From: Gordonia sp. UBA5067
Lineage (GTDB): Bacteria > Actinomycetota > Actinomycetes > Mycobacteriales > Mycobacteriaceae
Direction of reading: 5' to 3'
Length of the DNA: 14,711 bases
Assembly: GCF_002414845.1 (NCBI RefSeq)
Contig: NZ_DIAX01000051.1
Coordinates: 1 to 14,711 of the forward strand
Part shown: positions 1 to 7,193 of the stretch, in pieces
Position numbering within the stretch: the first letter of the stretch is position 1
Layout of the letters: each line of letters begins with the position of its first letter
Position numbers and translations under genes: made by a program
The notes under the pieces: generated by a model
The model's input: only the letters and a program-made list of their open reading frames with translations
Database searches by the model: none
Told to the model about the DNA's origin: nothing

Positions 1-29
1 CACGACGGCGACCAGGAAATCGGGTTGCG

Positions 30-35
30 TAGGAT
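30..35 (+). promoter_or_regulatory. Possible -10 element for the glmU operon
   Basis: The hexamer TAGGAT fits the actinobacterial -10 pattern TANNNT. It would place a transcription start near position 42, giving a short leader of about 30 bases before the glmU start. The -35 region is not convincing, and the upstream context is cut by the window edge, so the operon could also be read from further upstream. Confidence 0.35.
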
Positions 36-73
36 TTGTTCGGCGTCAATTCACCGAGCATTGAGGAATGGCG

Positions 74-1528
74 ATGACTGAACCCGGCCGCACCGCGGTC
101 ATCGTGCTCGCCGCAGGTGCGGGCACCCGTATGAAGTCGAAGACTCCAAAGATCCTGCACGCCATCGGCGGGCGCACCCTCGTCGGGCACGCGCTGACCG
201 GAGCTGCCGGGATCGACCCCGATTTCCTGGTCGCCGTCGTGAGTCACGAGCGCGAGCGCGTGACCGCGGCCATCGGCGGCGTCGCAGCCGAGCTGGGTCG
301 CGAGATCCTCATCGCCGAGCAGGAGGAGCCGCTGGGCACCGGCGATGCCGCGCGCGCCGGAATGACCGCACTGCCCGCGGACTTCAGCGGAACCGTGCTC
401 GTCACCGTCGCCGACGCTCCGCTGCTCGACGCGCCGACACTGCGCGCGCTCGTAGACACCGCGTCCGGCACCGCGATCACGCTGACCAGCTTCACCGCCG
501 ACAACCCGACCGGTTACGGGCGCATCGTCCGCGACACCAGAACCGGGCAGGTTACCGCGATCGTCGAGCATAAAGACGCCGACGACGAGCAACTGGCGAT
601 CACCGAGGTCAACGCCGGGATCTATGCCTTCGACGCGGCGGCGCTGCGCGCCGCGCTCGGAGCGCTGTCCACCGAGAACGCGCAGGGCGAGTACTACCTG
701 ACCGACGTCGTGGCCATCGCGCATACCAACGGCCAGCAGGTGCGCGCCCATCTGGTCGCCGACCCCGCCGTCGTCGCCGGCTGCAACGACCGCGTCCAGC
801 TCGCCGAACTCGGCGCCGAGCTGAACCGCCGAATCATCCGCGGCCACCAGCTGGCGGGCGTCACCGTCGTCGACCCGGCCACAACGTGGATCGACGTCGA
901 CGTCACAATCGCCGCCGACGTCCGGATTGAACCGGGCGTGCAGTTGCACGGCCGCACCGCGATCGCGGCCGGCGCGCTCGTCGGCCCCGATACGACACTC
1001 ACCGACGTCGTCGTCGGCGACGGCGCGCAGGTGATCCGCACCCACGGCTCCGCCGCGCGGATTGGCGCGAATGCAACCGTCGGCCCCTTCGCCTACCTGC
1101 GCCCGGGCACCGAACTGGGCGCCGATGGGAAGATCGGCACCTTCGTCGAGACGAAGAACGCGCAGATCGGCATCGGCTCGAAGGTCCCCCATCTCACCTA
1201 TGTCGGGGATGCCACGATCGGCGACCAGACCAACATTGGGGCGTCGAGCGTCTTCGTCAACTACGACGGTGAGAACAAGCACCGAACCGTCATCGGATCG
1301 CACTGCCGCACCGGCTCGGACAACATGTTCGTGGCCCCCGTGACCGTCGGAGATGGGGCCTACACCGGCGCCGGGACGGTCGTGCGGCAAGATGTTCCCC
1401 CGGGTGCGCTCGCCGTCTCCGCCGGTGAGCAGCGCACAATTCCGGGGTGGGTCGCCCGCAAGCGACCCGACTCGGCCGCGGCACGCGCCGCGAACGCCGC
1501 GGACGACTCTGCAACCACAACCGAATAG
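74..1528 (+). CDS. glmU: Bifunctional UDP-GlcNAc pyrophosphorylase / glucosamine-1-phosphate N-acetyltransferase
   Basis: GlmU acetylates glucosamine-1-phosphate and then couples it to UTP, giving UDP-GlcNAc for peptidoglycan and arabinogalactan-linker synthesis in the cytoplasm. The N-terminal nucleotidyltransferase domain opens with the [13 protein letters not shown] signature (residues 12-26). The metal-binding Asp is D114, and the EVNAG and GEYYLTD motifs are present. The C-terminal half is a left-handed beta-helix of hexapeptide repeats carrying KVPHLTY with catalytic His373, NYDG and [11 protein letters not shown]. An IPGWV segment matches the C-terminal Trp region of the mycobacterial enzyme. 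Length is 484 residues, normal for the family. An in-frame ATG lies at 68, but GAGGA at 63-67 directly abuts it and sits six bases before the ATG at 74, so I chose 74. prs follows after 33 bases. Two small substitutions in the first domain are listed under findings. Confidence 0.96.
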   Translation: MTEPGRTAVIVLAAGAGTRMKSKTPKILHAIGGRTLVGHALTGAAGIDPDFLVAVVSHERERVTAAIGGVAAELGREILIAEQEEPLGTGDAARAGMTALPADFSGTVLVTVADAPLLDAPTLRALVDTASGTAITLTSFTADNPTGYGRIVRDTRTGQVTAIVEHKDADDEQLAITEVNAGIYAFDAAALRAALGALSTENAQGEYYLTDVVAIAHTNGQQVRAHLVADPAVVAGCNDRVQLAELGAELNRRIIRGHQLAGVTVVDPATTWIDVDVTIAADVRIEPGVQLHGRTAIAAGALVGPDTTLTDVVVGDGAQVIRTHGSAARIGANATVGPFAYLRPGTELGADGKIGTFVETKNAQIGIGSKVPHLTYVGDATIGDQTNIGASSVFVNYDGENKHRTVIGSHCRTGSDNMFVAPVTVGDGAYTGAGTVVRQDVPPGALAVSAGEQRTIPGWVARKRPDSAAARAANAADDSATTTE

Positions 1529-1561
1529 CCCAGCCCCGCAACACTCGAAGGCAGATTGAGA

Positions 1562-2545
1562 ATGCCCATGAACTGGACCGTCGACAACCGCAAGAACCTG
1601 ATGCTGTTCTCGGGACGCGGACACCCCGAACTCGCCGCGGCCGTCGCCAGTGAGCTGGGCATCAACCTCACCCCCCAGGTGGCGCGCAACTTCGCCAATG
1701 GGGAGATCTTCGTCCGGTTCGAGGAATCCGTCCGCGGCTCGGACGCGTTCGTCTTGCAGAGCTGCCCGGCCCCGCTCAACGAGTGGGTCATGGAGGCGCT
1801 GATCATGATTGACGCGCTCAAGCGCGGCTCGGCCAAGCGCATCAGCGTGATCCTGCCGTTCTACCCCTACGCCCGCCAGGACAAGAAGCACCGTGGCCGC
1901 GAGCCGATCTCGGCGCGCCTCATCGCCGACCTGATGAAGACCGCCGGAGCCGATCGCATCATCACGGTCGACCTGCACACCGACCAGATCCAGGGCTTTT
2001 TCGACGGCCCGGTCGACCACATGCACGCCCAGGGCCAGCTCGCCGAGTACGTGCGCGAACAGTATGGCACCGACAACATCTGCGTCGTCTCCCCCGACTC
2101 CGGTCGCGTGCGCGTCGCCGAGAAGTGGGCCGACGCCCTCAACGGCGCGCCGCTGGCCTTCATCCACAAGACCCGTGACCCACTGGTCCCCAACCAGGTG
2201 AAGTCCAACCGCGTCGTCGGCGACGTCGAAGGCCGTACCTGTGTGCTGATCGACGACATGATCGACACCGGCGGCACCATCGCCGGCGCGGTCAAGGTCC
2301 TCAAGGACGCCGGTGCCGGTGACGTCATCATCGCCACCACCCACGGCGTGTTCTCCGACCCTGCGGCCGAACGCCTCGCAAACTGTGGGGCCAAGGAGGT
2401 TATCGCCACCGACACCCTGCCGATCCCGCCGGAGAAGCGCTTCGCGAGCCTCACCGTCCTGTCGATCGCCCCACTGTTGGCGCAAACGATCCGGGAGGTC
2501 TTCGAGAATGGTTCGGTGACCAGCCTGTTCGACGGTAACGCGTAG
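1562..2545 (+). CDS. prs: Ribose-phosphate pyrophosphokinase (PRPP synthase)
   Basis: Prs transfers pyrophosphate from ATP to ribose-5-phosphate to make PRPP. PRPP feeds purine, pyrimidine, His and Trp synthesis and, in mycolata, the decaprenyl-phosphoryl arabinose pathway. The family marks are all visible: FANGEIFVRF near residue 44, the flexible catalytic loop RQDKKHRGREPISARL (105-120), the signature DLHTDQIQGFFDGPVDH (137-153), and the PRPP loop CVLIDDMIDTGGTI (227-240). The 327-residue length agrees with the mycobacterial enzyme. Possible starts are TTG 1556, ATG 1562 and ATG 1568. ATG 1562 gives an N-terminus most like the mycobacterial one and lies ten bases after GAAGG (1547-1551). 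ATG 1568 cannot be excluded, because GAGA at 1558-1561 is well spaced for it. It is probably cotranscribed with glmU and arsC. Confidence 0.96.
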   Translation: MPMNWTVDNRKNLMLFSGRGHPELAAAVASELGINLTPQVARNFANGEIFVRFEESVRGSDAFVLQSCPAPLNEWVMEALIMIDALKRGSAKRISVILPFYPYARQDKKHRGREPISARLIADLMKTAGADRIITVDLHTDQIQGFFDGPVDHMHAQGQLAEYVREQYGTDNICVVSPDSGRVRVAEKWADALNGAPLAFIHKTRDPLVPNQVKSNRVVGDVEGRTCVLIDDMIDTGGTIAGAVKVLKDAGAGDVIIATTHGVFSDPAAERLANCGAKEVIATDTLPIPPEKRFASLTVLSIAPLLAQTIREVFENGSVTSLFDGNA

Positions 2546-2555
2546 GAGTTCGGTC

Positions 2556-2924
2556 ATGTCCGGCACGACAGAATCCGGCCCGCCCGCCATCACGATTTAC
2601 CACAATCCCCGCTGCTCGACGTCGCGCAAGACGCTGGACAGACTGCGCGCCGACGGGATCGAGCCGACGGTGGTGAAGTACCTCGAGGAGGGCTGGACCC
2701 GCGAGCAACTCGTCACACTCTTCGCCGACGCAGGGGTCACCCCCGCCCAGGCCGCGCGTAAGCGCGAGGCGCTGTACCAGGAACTGCACCTCGCCGAGGC
2801 CTCCGGCGAGGAGATCCTCGACGCGATGGTGCAGCATCCGGTACTCGTGGAGCGGCCGTTTGTCGTCACCGCCAAGGGAGCGCGACTAGCCCGTCCGATC
2901 GAGCGTGTCGACGAGATCCTGTAG
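2556..2924 (+). CDS. arsC: ArsC-type (glutaredoxin-linked) arsenate reductase family protein
   Basis: This is a thioredoxin-fold protein of the ArsC/Spx/YffB superfamily, 122 residues long. It has the IYHNPRCSTSR motif with catalytic Cys20. Three arginines correspond to the oxyanion-binding Arg60, Arg94 and Arg107 of the plasmid R773 enzyme: R68 in AARKRE, R100 in ERPF and R113 in ARPIE. All active-site residues being kept supports true arsenate reduction with a low-molecular-weight thiol or glutaredoxin partner. In actinobacteria the thiol donor could differ (mycothiol). AGGAG at 2544-2548, seven bases before the ATG, sets the start. Only ten bases separate it from prs, so it belongs to the glmU-prs operon. 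No arsR or arsenite efflux gene is nearby. The role in this operon is therefore uncertain. Confidence 0.88.
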   Translation: MSGTTESGPPAITIYHNPRCSTSRKTLDRLRADGIEPTVVKYLEEGWTREQLVTLFADAGVTPAQAARKREALYQELHLAEASGEEILDAMVQHPVLVERPFVVTAKGARLARPIERVDEIL

Positions 2925-2941
2925 CCATCCGAGGTCGTCGG

Positions 2942-3373
2942 CTATTGCACCGGCCGGATCGGCTTGACCACCCCGGGAAACACCAACCCGCCGACGGCTC
3001 GCACCAGGGCCTTGGCGCAGTCGGCAACGTCGAAGTAGTCGCGCCACACGACGATCCGCCCGTCACGGACCTCGAAGTGTCCGCACACCCAGAACCGCAG
3101 CCGCAGCGGCCCGATGCTCAGCAGGTCGATGCGCTCGTTGAGGACGGTGTCACCGTCGGCCGCCGCCGTGATGATCTCCGCGTCGAAGTGAACGAACCGG
3201 CCGTTGAGTGCTCGCATGACCTGGGCGAACCGTGCCCTGCCGCGCACCGTCGGAAGCCCCACGTTTTCGTACCGGATGTTCTCGCCGACTACGGCGAGTG
3301 CCTCGTCGATGCGCCCCGACGCAAGGTCGCACAGGAATTCAGTGGTCAACGTGACGGGATCGGTGGCGGACAC
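2942..3373 (-). CDS. Limonene-1,2-epoxide hydrolase-like protein (NTF2-like fold)
   Basis: This 143-residue protein belongs to the SnoaL/NTF2-like superfamily and most resembles limonene-1,2-epoxide hydrolases. It keeps residues at the positions of all five LEH active-site residues: Tyr35 and Asn37 in RYENV, Arg81 and Asp83 in ERID, and Asp112 in WRDYFD. Known relatives open epoxides with water, and mycobacterial homologues act on lipid or steroid-like epoxides. The physiological substrate here is unknown. The GTG start at 3373 has no clear Shine-Dalgarno. TTAAGT lies six bases upstream, a weak match to a leaderless -10. The gene converges on arsC with 17 bases between stops and is divergent from rplY. 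Confidence 0.8.
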   Translation of the reverse strand: MSATDPVTLTTEFLCDLASGRIDEALAVVGENIRYENVGLPTVRGRARFAQVMRALNGRFVHFDAEIITAAADGDTVLNERIDLLSIGPLRLRFWVCGHFEVRDGRIVVWRDYFDVADCAKALVRAVGGLVFPGVVKPIRPVQ

Positions 3374-3443
3374 AAGTCCACTTAACTACGCCGCATCATG
3401 CCGGACAACCGGTGCGGATTCGCGCCGGCACCGGCCGACCCGA

Positions 3444-3449
3444 TACGCT
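3444..3449 (+). promoter_or_regulatory. Possible -10 element for rplY-pth
   Basis: TACGCT matches TANNNT and is the best -10 candidate in the 219-base spacer before rplY. A start near 3456 would give a leader of about 137 bases that contains the three hairpins described separately. The -35 is weak (TTCGCG at 3419-3424, 19 bases upstream). Inference only. Confidence 0.4.
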
Positions 3450-3469
3450 GGTCGAGTTGTCACGGCGAG

Positions 3470-3560
3470 GGTGATCCACGATCACCGTTATCGGCGCGGC
3501 GAGACAGTCTTCCTGCGTGTATCGCAGATGCTCCTCGGTGCGCCCGTCGTGGTCCGCACC
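3470..3560 (+). promoter_or_regulatory. Structured 5' leader of rplY with three consecutive hairpins
   Basis: Three perfect inverted repeats stand in a row. GGTGATC (3470-3476) pairs with GATCACC (3480-3486) around a three-base loop. CTGCG (3513-3517) pairs with CGCAG (3523-3527) around five bases. GGTGCG (3537-3542) pairs with CGCACC (3555-3560) around twelve bases. The rplY Shine-Dalgarno (3581-3585) follows 20 bases later and is outside all stems. None of the stems is followed by a T tract. The layout suits a regulatory leader, for example feedback control by L25 or an RNA-stability element, but I recognise no known riboswitch or ribosomal-protein leader class. Confidence 0.45.
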
Positions 3561-3592
3561 AGAACCATCCGTTTGGAACGAGGAGAAACACC

Positions 3593-4213
3593 ATGGCCGC
3601 ATCGTCTGCGCCGAAGCTCACCGCCGCACTGCGCGAGGAAAAGGGCAAGGGCGCCGCCCGTCGTGCCCGTCGAGCCGGAAACGTCCCCGCCGTCATCTAC
3701 GGCCACGGCGAAACCCCGCGCCACCTGTCGGTCTCGGCACGTGACTTCGCGACCATCCTGCGCGCGAGCGGCACCAACGCGGTCATCGATCTCGACATCG
3801 AGGGCAAGAGCCAACTCGCCCTGACCAAGCAGCTCGACATCCACCCGATCAGGGGATACATCGAGCACGCCGACTTCCTCATCGTCCGGCGCGGCGAGAA
3901 GGTGACCGTCGACGTCGTCATCGTCGTCGAGGGAGACGCCCAGGGTGGCACCGTCGTCACCCAGGACGCGAACACGCTGCAGGTCGAGGCCGACGCGCTG
4001 TCGATCCCCGAGCAGTTCGCCGTCTCTGTCGAAGGCGCGACCGCCGGGACCTCCATCCACGCCTCCGACATCGAGTTGCCCAAGGGCGTCACCCTCGTTT
4101 CGGCGCCGGAGACGCTCATTGTCGCCGTGCATGAGGCTAAGGCCGCCGCTGAGCCCGAGGCCGAGACGGCCGACGCCACCGCGGCTGACGCTGCCGGGGA
4201 AGCCGGCGAGTAG
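3593..4213 (+). CDS. rplY: 50S ribosomal protein L25 / general stress protein Ctc
   Basis: L25 of the CTC/TL5 type binds 5S rRNA in the large ribosomal subunit. The N-terminal 5S-binding domain (about residues 1-95) contains [26 protein letters not shown] and the [18 protein letters not shown] block. A second beta-rich TL5 domain follows to about residue 180 ([25 protein letters not shown]). The last 25 or so residues are an Ala/Glu/Asp-rich acidic tail, common in actinobacterial copies. At 206 residues it is normal for the long form. The ATG at 3593 follows AGGAG (3581-3585) with seven-base spacing. pth starts 21 bases after the stop, so the pair is probably one transcript. Longer in-frame upstream extensions run through the hairpin leader and look non-coding. 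Confidence 0.95.
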   Translation: MAASSAPKLTAALREEKGKGAARRARRAGNVPAVIYGHGETPRHLSVSARDFATILRASGTNAVIDLDIEGKSQLALTKQLDIHPIRGYIEHADFLIVRRGEKVTVDVVIVVEGDAQGGTVVTQDANTLQVEADALSIPEQFAVSVEGATAGTSIHASDIELPKGVTLVSAPETLIVAVHEAKAAAEPEAETADATAADAAGEAGE

Positions 4214-4234
4214 GCCCGCCGCGAGGCGTTCGGC

Positions 4235-4801
4235 GTGAAACTCGTCGTCGGGCTGGGCAATCCCGGCCCCCGCTACGAGCAGACCCGCCACAATATCGGC
4301 GCCCTGGTCGTCGACCACCTTGCTGCCAACAGCGGCGCAAGGTGGTCGACGCACAAGCGTTCCGGTGCGCAGACGGCCTCGATCACGGTGGGCGGCGAGT
4401 CGGTGTTACTGGCCAAACCATCCGTTTTCATGAACGAGTGCGGCCGCAACCTGGGCCCGTTGGCGAAGTTCTACTCGCTCACAGCGACCGACGTGATCGC
4501 GCTGCACGACGAACTCGACATCGAGTTCGGGCAGGTGCGCCTCAAGCACGGGGGCGGCGAAGGCGGCCACAACGGCCTGCGGTCGTTGTCGGCGGCACTG
4601 GGTACGCGCGACTATTCGCGCGTACGCCTGGGGATCGGTCGCCCGCCGGGCCGTCAGGACCCGGCCGACTTCGTGCTCAAGCCCTTTCCGGGCCGCGACC
4701 GCGACGCGGTGGATCTGCTGATCGCCAACGGCGCCGAGGCCACCGAAATGTTGATCGGCCAGGGACTCGAGGCCGCTCAGAACACGGTCCACGCATGGTG
4801 A
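4235..4801 (+). CDS. pth: Peptidyl-tRNA hydrolase
   Basis: Pth cleaves the ester bond of peptidyl-tRNAs that drop off ribosomes, recycling tRNA in the cytoplasm. The protein begins with VVGLGNPGPRYEQTRHNIG, which holds Asn9 and catalytic His19. Asp92 lies in HDELDIEFG and Asn113 in GEGGHNGLRS, so the full bacterial Pth active site is present. KPSVFMN replaces the more usual KPSTYMN, a conservative change. Length is 188 residues, as expected. The start is GTG 4235, with GAGG at 4223-4226 eight bases upstream. Gene order rplY-pth matches mycobacteria and related genera. A bulged inverted repeat (4823-4828 with 4840-4846) just downstream could end the transcript but is weak. Confidence 0.96.
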   Translation: MKLVVGLGNPGPRYEQTRHNIGALVVDHLAANSGARWSTHKRSGAQTASITVGGESVLLAKPSVFMNECGRNLGPLAKFYSLTATDVIALHDELDIEFGQVRLKHGGGEGGHNGLRSLSAALGTRDYSRVRLGIGRPPGRQDPADFVLKPFPGRDRDAVDLLIANGAEATEMLIGQGLEAAQNTVHAW

Positions 4802-4929
4802 CCGGCACCGCGACGCAGACGGAACCGGACCTTTATCAGCCGGGTTAGCGAACACCAGTCCGTCGAGATTTGAAAGAAGACCCGAACTGCCGGTCCAGAT
4901 CCGGCGAGAACGAAGATGGAGTACCCAAC

Positions 4930-6000
4930 GTGGCAATACTGGCAGCCAACCCCGCGCGGACGAACGTGGCCATGCTCGGCATCGGCGCGTGTCGCCCGAA
5001 ACGCCTGGTGAGCAATGACGAGGTATGTGAGACTCTCGACTCCTCCGACGAGTGGATCTTCGAGCGCAGCGGCATTCGCAACCGCCGCTGGATCTCGGGT
5101 GATGAGACCGCCCGCTCCCTGGCGGCGACCGCCGCCGAACGCGCTATCGCCAACTCCGGCATCGACAAGGAGAAGATCGGCGCGCTCGTCCTCGCCACCG
5201 GCAGCTGGAAGTCGAAGATTCCCCACGGCGGACCCATCATCGCCTACGACATCGGGCTCAACGGCATTCCCGCCTACGATGTGGCAGCCGGCTGTGGCGG
5301 CTTCGGCTACGGCCTGGGCATTGCCGCCGACACCGTGCGCGCCGGTACCGCCGACTATGTCCTCGTCATCGGAGTGGAGACCATGTCGGTCGTGATGGAC
5401 CCGGCCGATCGTAATACCGCCTTCATCTTCGGCGACGGCGCCGGCGCCGTCGTGGTGGGCCCCAGCGAGGAGAACGGCATCTCGCCGACCGTGTGGGGAT
5501 CGGACGGCGAGCACGCCGACGCGATCTCGCAGAACTACGAGATCCCCGAGTACATGGACCGCGCCCAGGAGTACCAGGGCAGGGACCCCCAGACCGATCC
5601 GGTCGGACGGATGGTCGTGACGATGGAGGGCTCCGCCGTCTTCCGCTGGGCGGCCATCACGCTGCCCAAGGCACTCACCTCGACGATGGAGCTGGCGGGC
5701 GTAGACACCGCCGACATCGAGGTGTTCATCCCCCACCAGGCGAACGCCCGGATCAGCGAGCTGATGAAGAAGAACCTCGGCTTCCCCGATGATCTACCGA
5801 CCGCCAACGACATCGAGAACACCGGCAACACCTCGGCCGCGTCGATCCCGCTGGCGATGGAGGAGATGCTCGCGACCGGCAAGGCCAAGGGCGGACAAAC
5901 CGCACTACTCCTCGGTTTCGGTGCGGGGCTGAGCTACGCCGGCGCCGTCGTAACCCTACCGCCGACACCGAAGATCACCAGCTTCGACGACCTGGACTAG
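4930..6000 (+). CDS. Beta-ketoacyl-ACP synthase III paralogue (FabH-like, diverged)
   Basis: This is a thiolase-fold condensing enzyme of the KAS III family, 356 residues. The Cys-His-Asn triad is complete: Cys122 in AAGCGGFG, His269 in IPHQAN and Asn300 in [10 protein letters not shown]. The N-terminal SSDEWIFERSGI block keeps the CoA-contacting Trp and Arg. It therefore should condense an acyl-CoA with a malonyl-thioester. It differs from the next gene at the acyl-channel position (Ile97 instead of Thr97), across the SWKSKIPHGG segment, and by a ten-residue longer loop (about 201-231). Substrate is thus probably not the same. The frame stays open back to a TTG at 4870, but that extension looks non-coding. 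GTG 4930 has GGAG (4918-4921) at eight-base spacing and gives an N-terminus collinear with FabH. It lies 128 bases after pth. Confidence 0.85.
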   Translation: MAILAANPARTNVAMLGIGACRPKRLVSNDEVCETLDSSDEWIFERSGIRNRRWISGDETARSLAATAAERAIANSGIDKEKIGALVLATGSWKSKIPHGGPIIAYDIGLNGIPAYDVAAGCGGFGYGLGIAADTVRAGTADYVLVIGVETMSVVMDPADRNTAFIFGDGAGAVVVGPSEENGISPTVWGSDGEHADAISQNYEIPEYMDRAQEYQGRDPQTDPVGRMVVTMEGSAVFRWAAITLPKALTSTMELAGVDTADIEVFIPHQANARISELMKKNLGFPDDLPTANDIENTGNTSAASIPLAMEEMLATGKAKGGQTALLLGFGAGLSYAGAVVTLPPTPKITSFDDLD

Positions 6001-6014
6001 GCACGGTTGCGCAT

Positions 6015-6050
6015 GACCGCCCGTGGAGCGAATTGGAAGTTCGGGCGGTC
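6015..6050 (+). terminator. GC-rich hairpin between the two KAS III genes
   Basis: GACCGCCCG (6015-6023) and CGGGCGGTC (6042-6050) form a perfect nine-base stem around an 18-base loop, beginning 14 bases after the first KAS III stop. There is no T tract. It could be an actinobacterial terminator without a U-run, or a leader or processing hairpin ahead of the second gene. Confidence 0.45.
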
Positions 6051-6145
6051 GGCGTACCGGCTGCGGCAATGCACCCTACTTCCGCGTAGCCAACTCTTGT
6101 GAGACTGTGGAACCACTACCGCAAACCACGGAAGGCCCACGAAAC

Positions 6146-7165
6146 ATGGTCGAACTCGCCGAAGTCACCGGCACGCGCAACATCGGAATCCTCGGTATCG
6201 GCGCCTACCGCCCCGAGCGTGTGGTCACCAACGACGAAATCTGCGAGAACATCGATTCATCCGACGAGTGGATCTACACTCGCACCGGCATCAAGACGCG
6301 CAGGTTCGCCCGACGCGATGAGACCGCGATGGACATGGCCATCGATGCCGGCCGCAAGGCGATCGCCAACGCGCTACTGTCCGGCTCCGATATCGACGCG
6401 GTCATCGTCGCCACGAATACCCACCTGCTGCTGACTCCGGCCGCGGCCACAGCAGTCGCCACCGCACTGGGCGCCAACGGCGTGCCCGCGTTCGACGTCA
6501 CCGTCGGCTGCGCCGGATTCGGCTACGGAATGGCACTGGCCTCGGACATGGTCCGCGGCGGCAGTGCCACCAACGTGCTCGTGATCGGCTCTGAGCAACT
6601 CTCGGTCGCCATGGACATGAGCGACCGCAGTATCTGCTTCATTTTCGGCGACGGGGCGGGTGCCGTCGTCGTCGGTCCCACCGAAGACCAGCAACTCGGA
6701 CCCGTGGTGTGGGGCAGCGACGGCTCCCAGTTCGACGCGATTCGCCAAGACATCGACTGGATCTCCTACATCGACGGCGACGACCACGCCAAGCGCCCCT
6801 ACCTGCGCATGGAGGGCACCAGCGTCTTCCGCTGGGCTGCCTTCGAAATGGGCAAGGCCGCCCACCGCGCGCTCGAAGTGGCGAAGGTCGACGTCAGCGA
6901 CCTCGACGTGTTCGTCCCGCACCAGGCGAATTCGCGGATCAACGAACTACTCGCACGGAACCTCAAGCTGAACGACACCGCTGTCATCGCCAACGACATC
7001 GAGTTCACCGGCAACACCTCCGCCGCCTCCATCCCGCTGGCGATGGAGGACCTCCTCTCCACCGGAAAGGCCAAGCCCGGCGACACGGCACTGCTCCTCG
7101 GCTACGGCGCCGGATTGTCCTATGCGGCGCAGGTAGTCAAGATGCCGCCGGTGCCCTTCGAGTGA
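6146..7165 (+). CDS. fabH: Beta-ketoacyl-ACP synthase III, mycobacterial FabH type
   Basis: FabH condenses an acyl-CoA with malonyl-ACP. In mycobacteria it links FAS-I products to FAS-II elongation toward meromycolic acids. The protein is 339 residues and reads very close to M. tuberculosis FabH through [32 protein letters not shown] and [15 protein letters not shown]. The triad is Cys122 (GCAGFG), His259 (PHQAN) and Asn290 (GNTSAAS). Thr97 in LLLTP is the acyl-channel residue associated with acceptance of long acyl-CoAs in the mycobacterial enzyme. The ATG at 6146 follows GGAAGG (6130-6135) by ten bases. A longer in-frame reading from a GTG at 6023 would run out of the hairpin stem and is not credible. 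A separate transcript from the upstream paralogue is possible given the 145-base gap and hairpin. Confidence 0.93.
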   Translation: MVELAEVTGTRNIGILGIGAYRPERVVTNDEICENIDSSDEWIYTRTGIKTRRFARRDETAMDMAIDAGRKAIANALLSGSDIDAVIVATNTHLLLTPAAATAVATALGANGVPAFDVTVGCAGFGYGMALASDMVRGGSATNVLVIGSEQLSVAMDMSDRSICFIFGDGAGAVVVGPTEDQQLGPVVWGSDGSQFDAIRQDIDWISYIDGDDHAKRPYLRMEGTSVFRWAAFEMGKAAHRALEVAKVDVSDLDVFVPHQANSRINELLARNLKLNDTAVIANDIEFTGNTSAASIPLAMEDLLSTGKAKPGDTALLLGYGAGLSYAAQVVKMPPVPFE

Positions 7166-7181
7166 CCGAGGCGGTCACGGC

Positions 7182-7187
7182 TATTCT
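7182..7187 (+). promoter_or_regulatory. Leaderless-type -10 element for prfC
   Basis: TATTCT fits TANNNT and ends exactly six bases before the prfC GTG. Transcription would begin at or next to the start codon. No properly spaced Shine-Dalgarno exists; GAAGA directly abuts the GTG. The element lies inside the 28-base gap after fabH. Confidence 0.5.
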
Positions 7188-7193
7188 CGAAGA

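Noticed and set aside
1..73. A tRNA gene upstream of glmU, as in some mycobacteria
   Set aside because: No acceptor stem, T-loop or other tRNA consensus is visible in the bases available.
2556..2924. An arsenic resistance operon
   Set aside because: ArsC stands alone. The neighbours are prs and an epoxide-hydrolase-like gene, with no ArsR or arsenite pump.
2909..2940. CGACGA/TCGTCG inverted repeat at the arsC end as a terminator
   Set aside because: The six-base stem with a 20-base loop begins inside the arsC coding region and has no T tract; it is likely chance in GC-rich DNA.
3488..4354. A 288-codon minus-strand frame opposite rplY
   Set aside because: Low-complexity Gly/Asp/Val composition, no motif, and full overlap with an unambiguous rplY.
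4870..4929. Twenty-codon N-terminal extension of the first KAS III gene from a TTG
   Set aside because: The extra residues are not FabH-like, and GTG 4930 has a well-placed Shine-Dalgarno.
6023..6145. N-terminal extension of fabH from a GTG
   Set aside because: It starts inside a hairpin stem and encodes sequence not found in FabH. The ATG at 6146 has a good ribosome site and a mycobacterial N-terminus.
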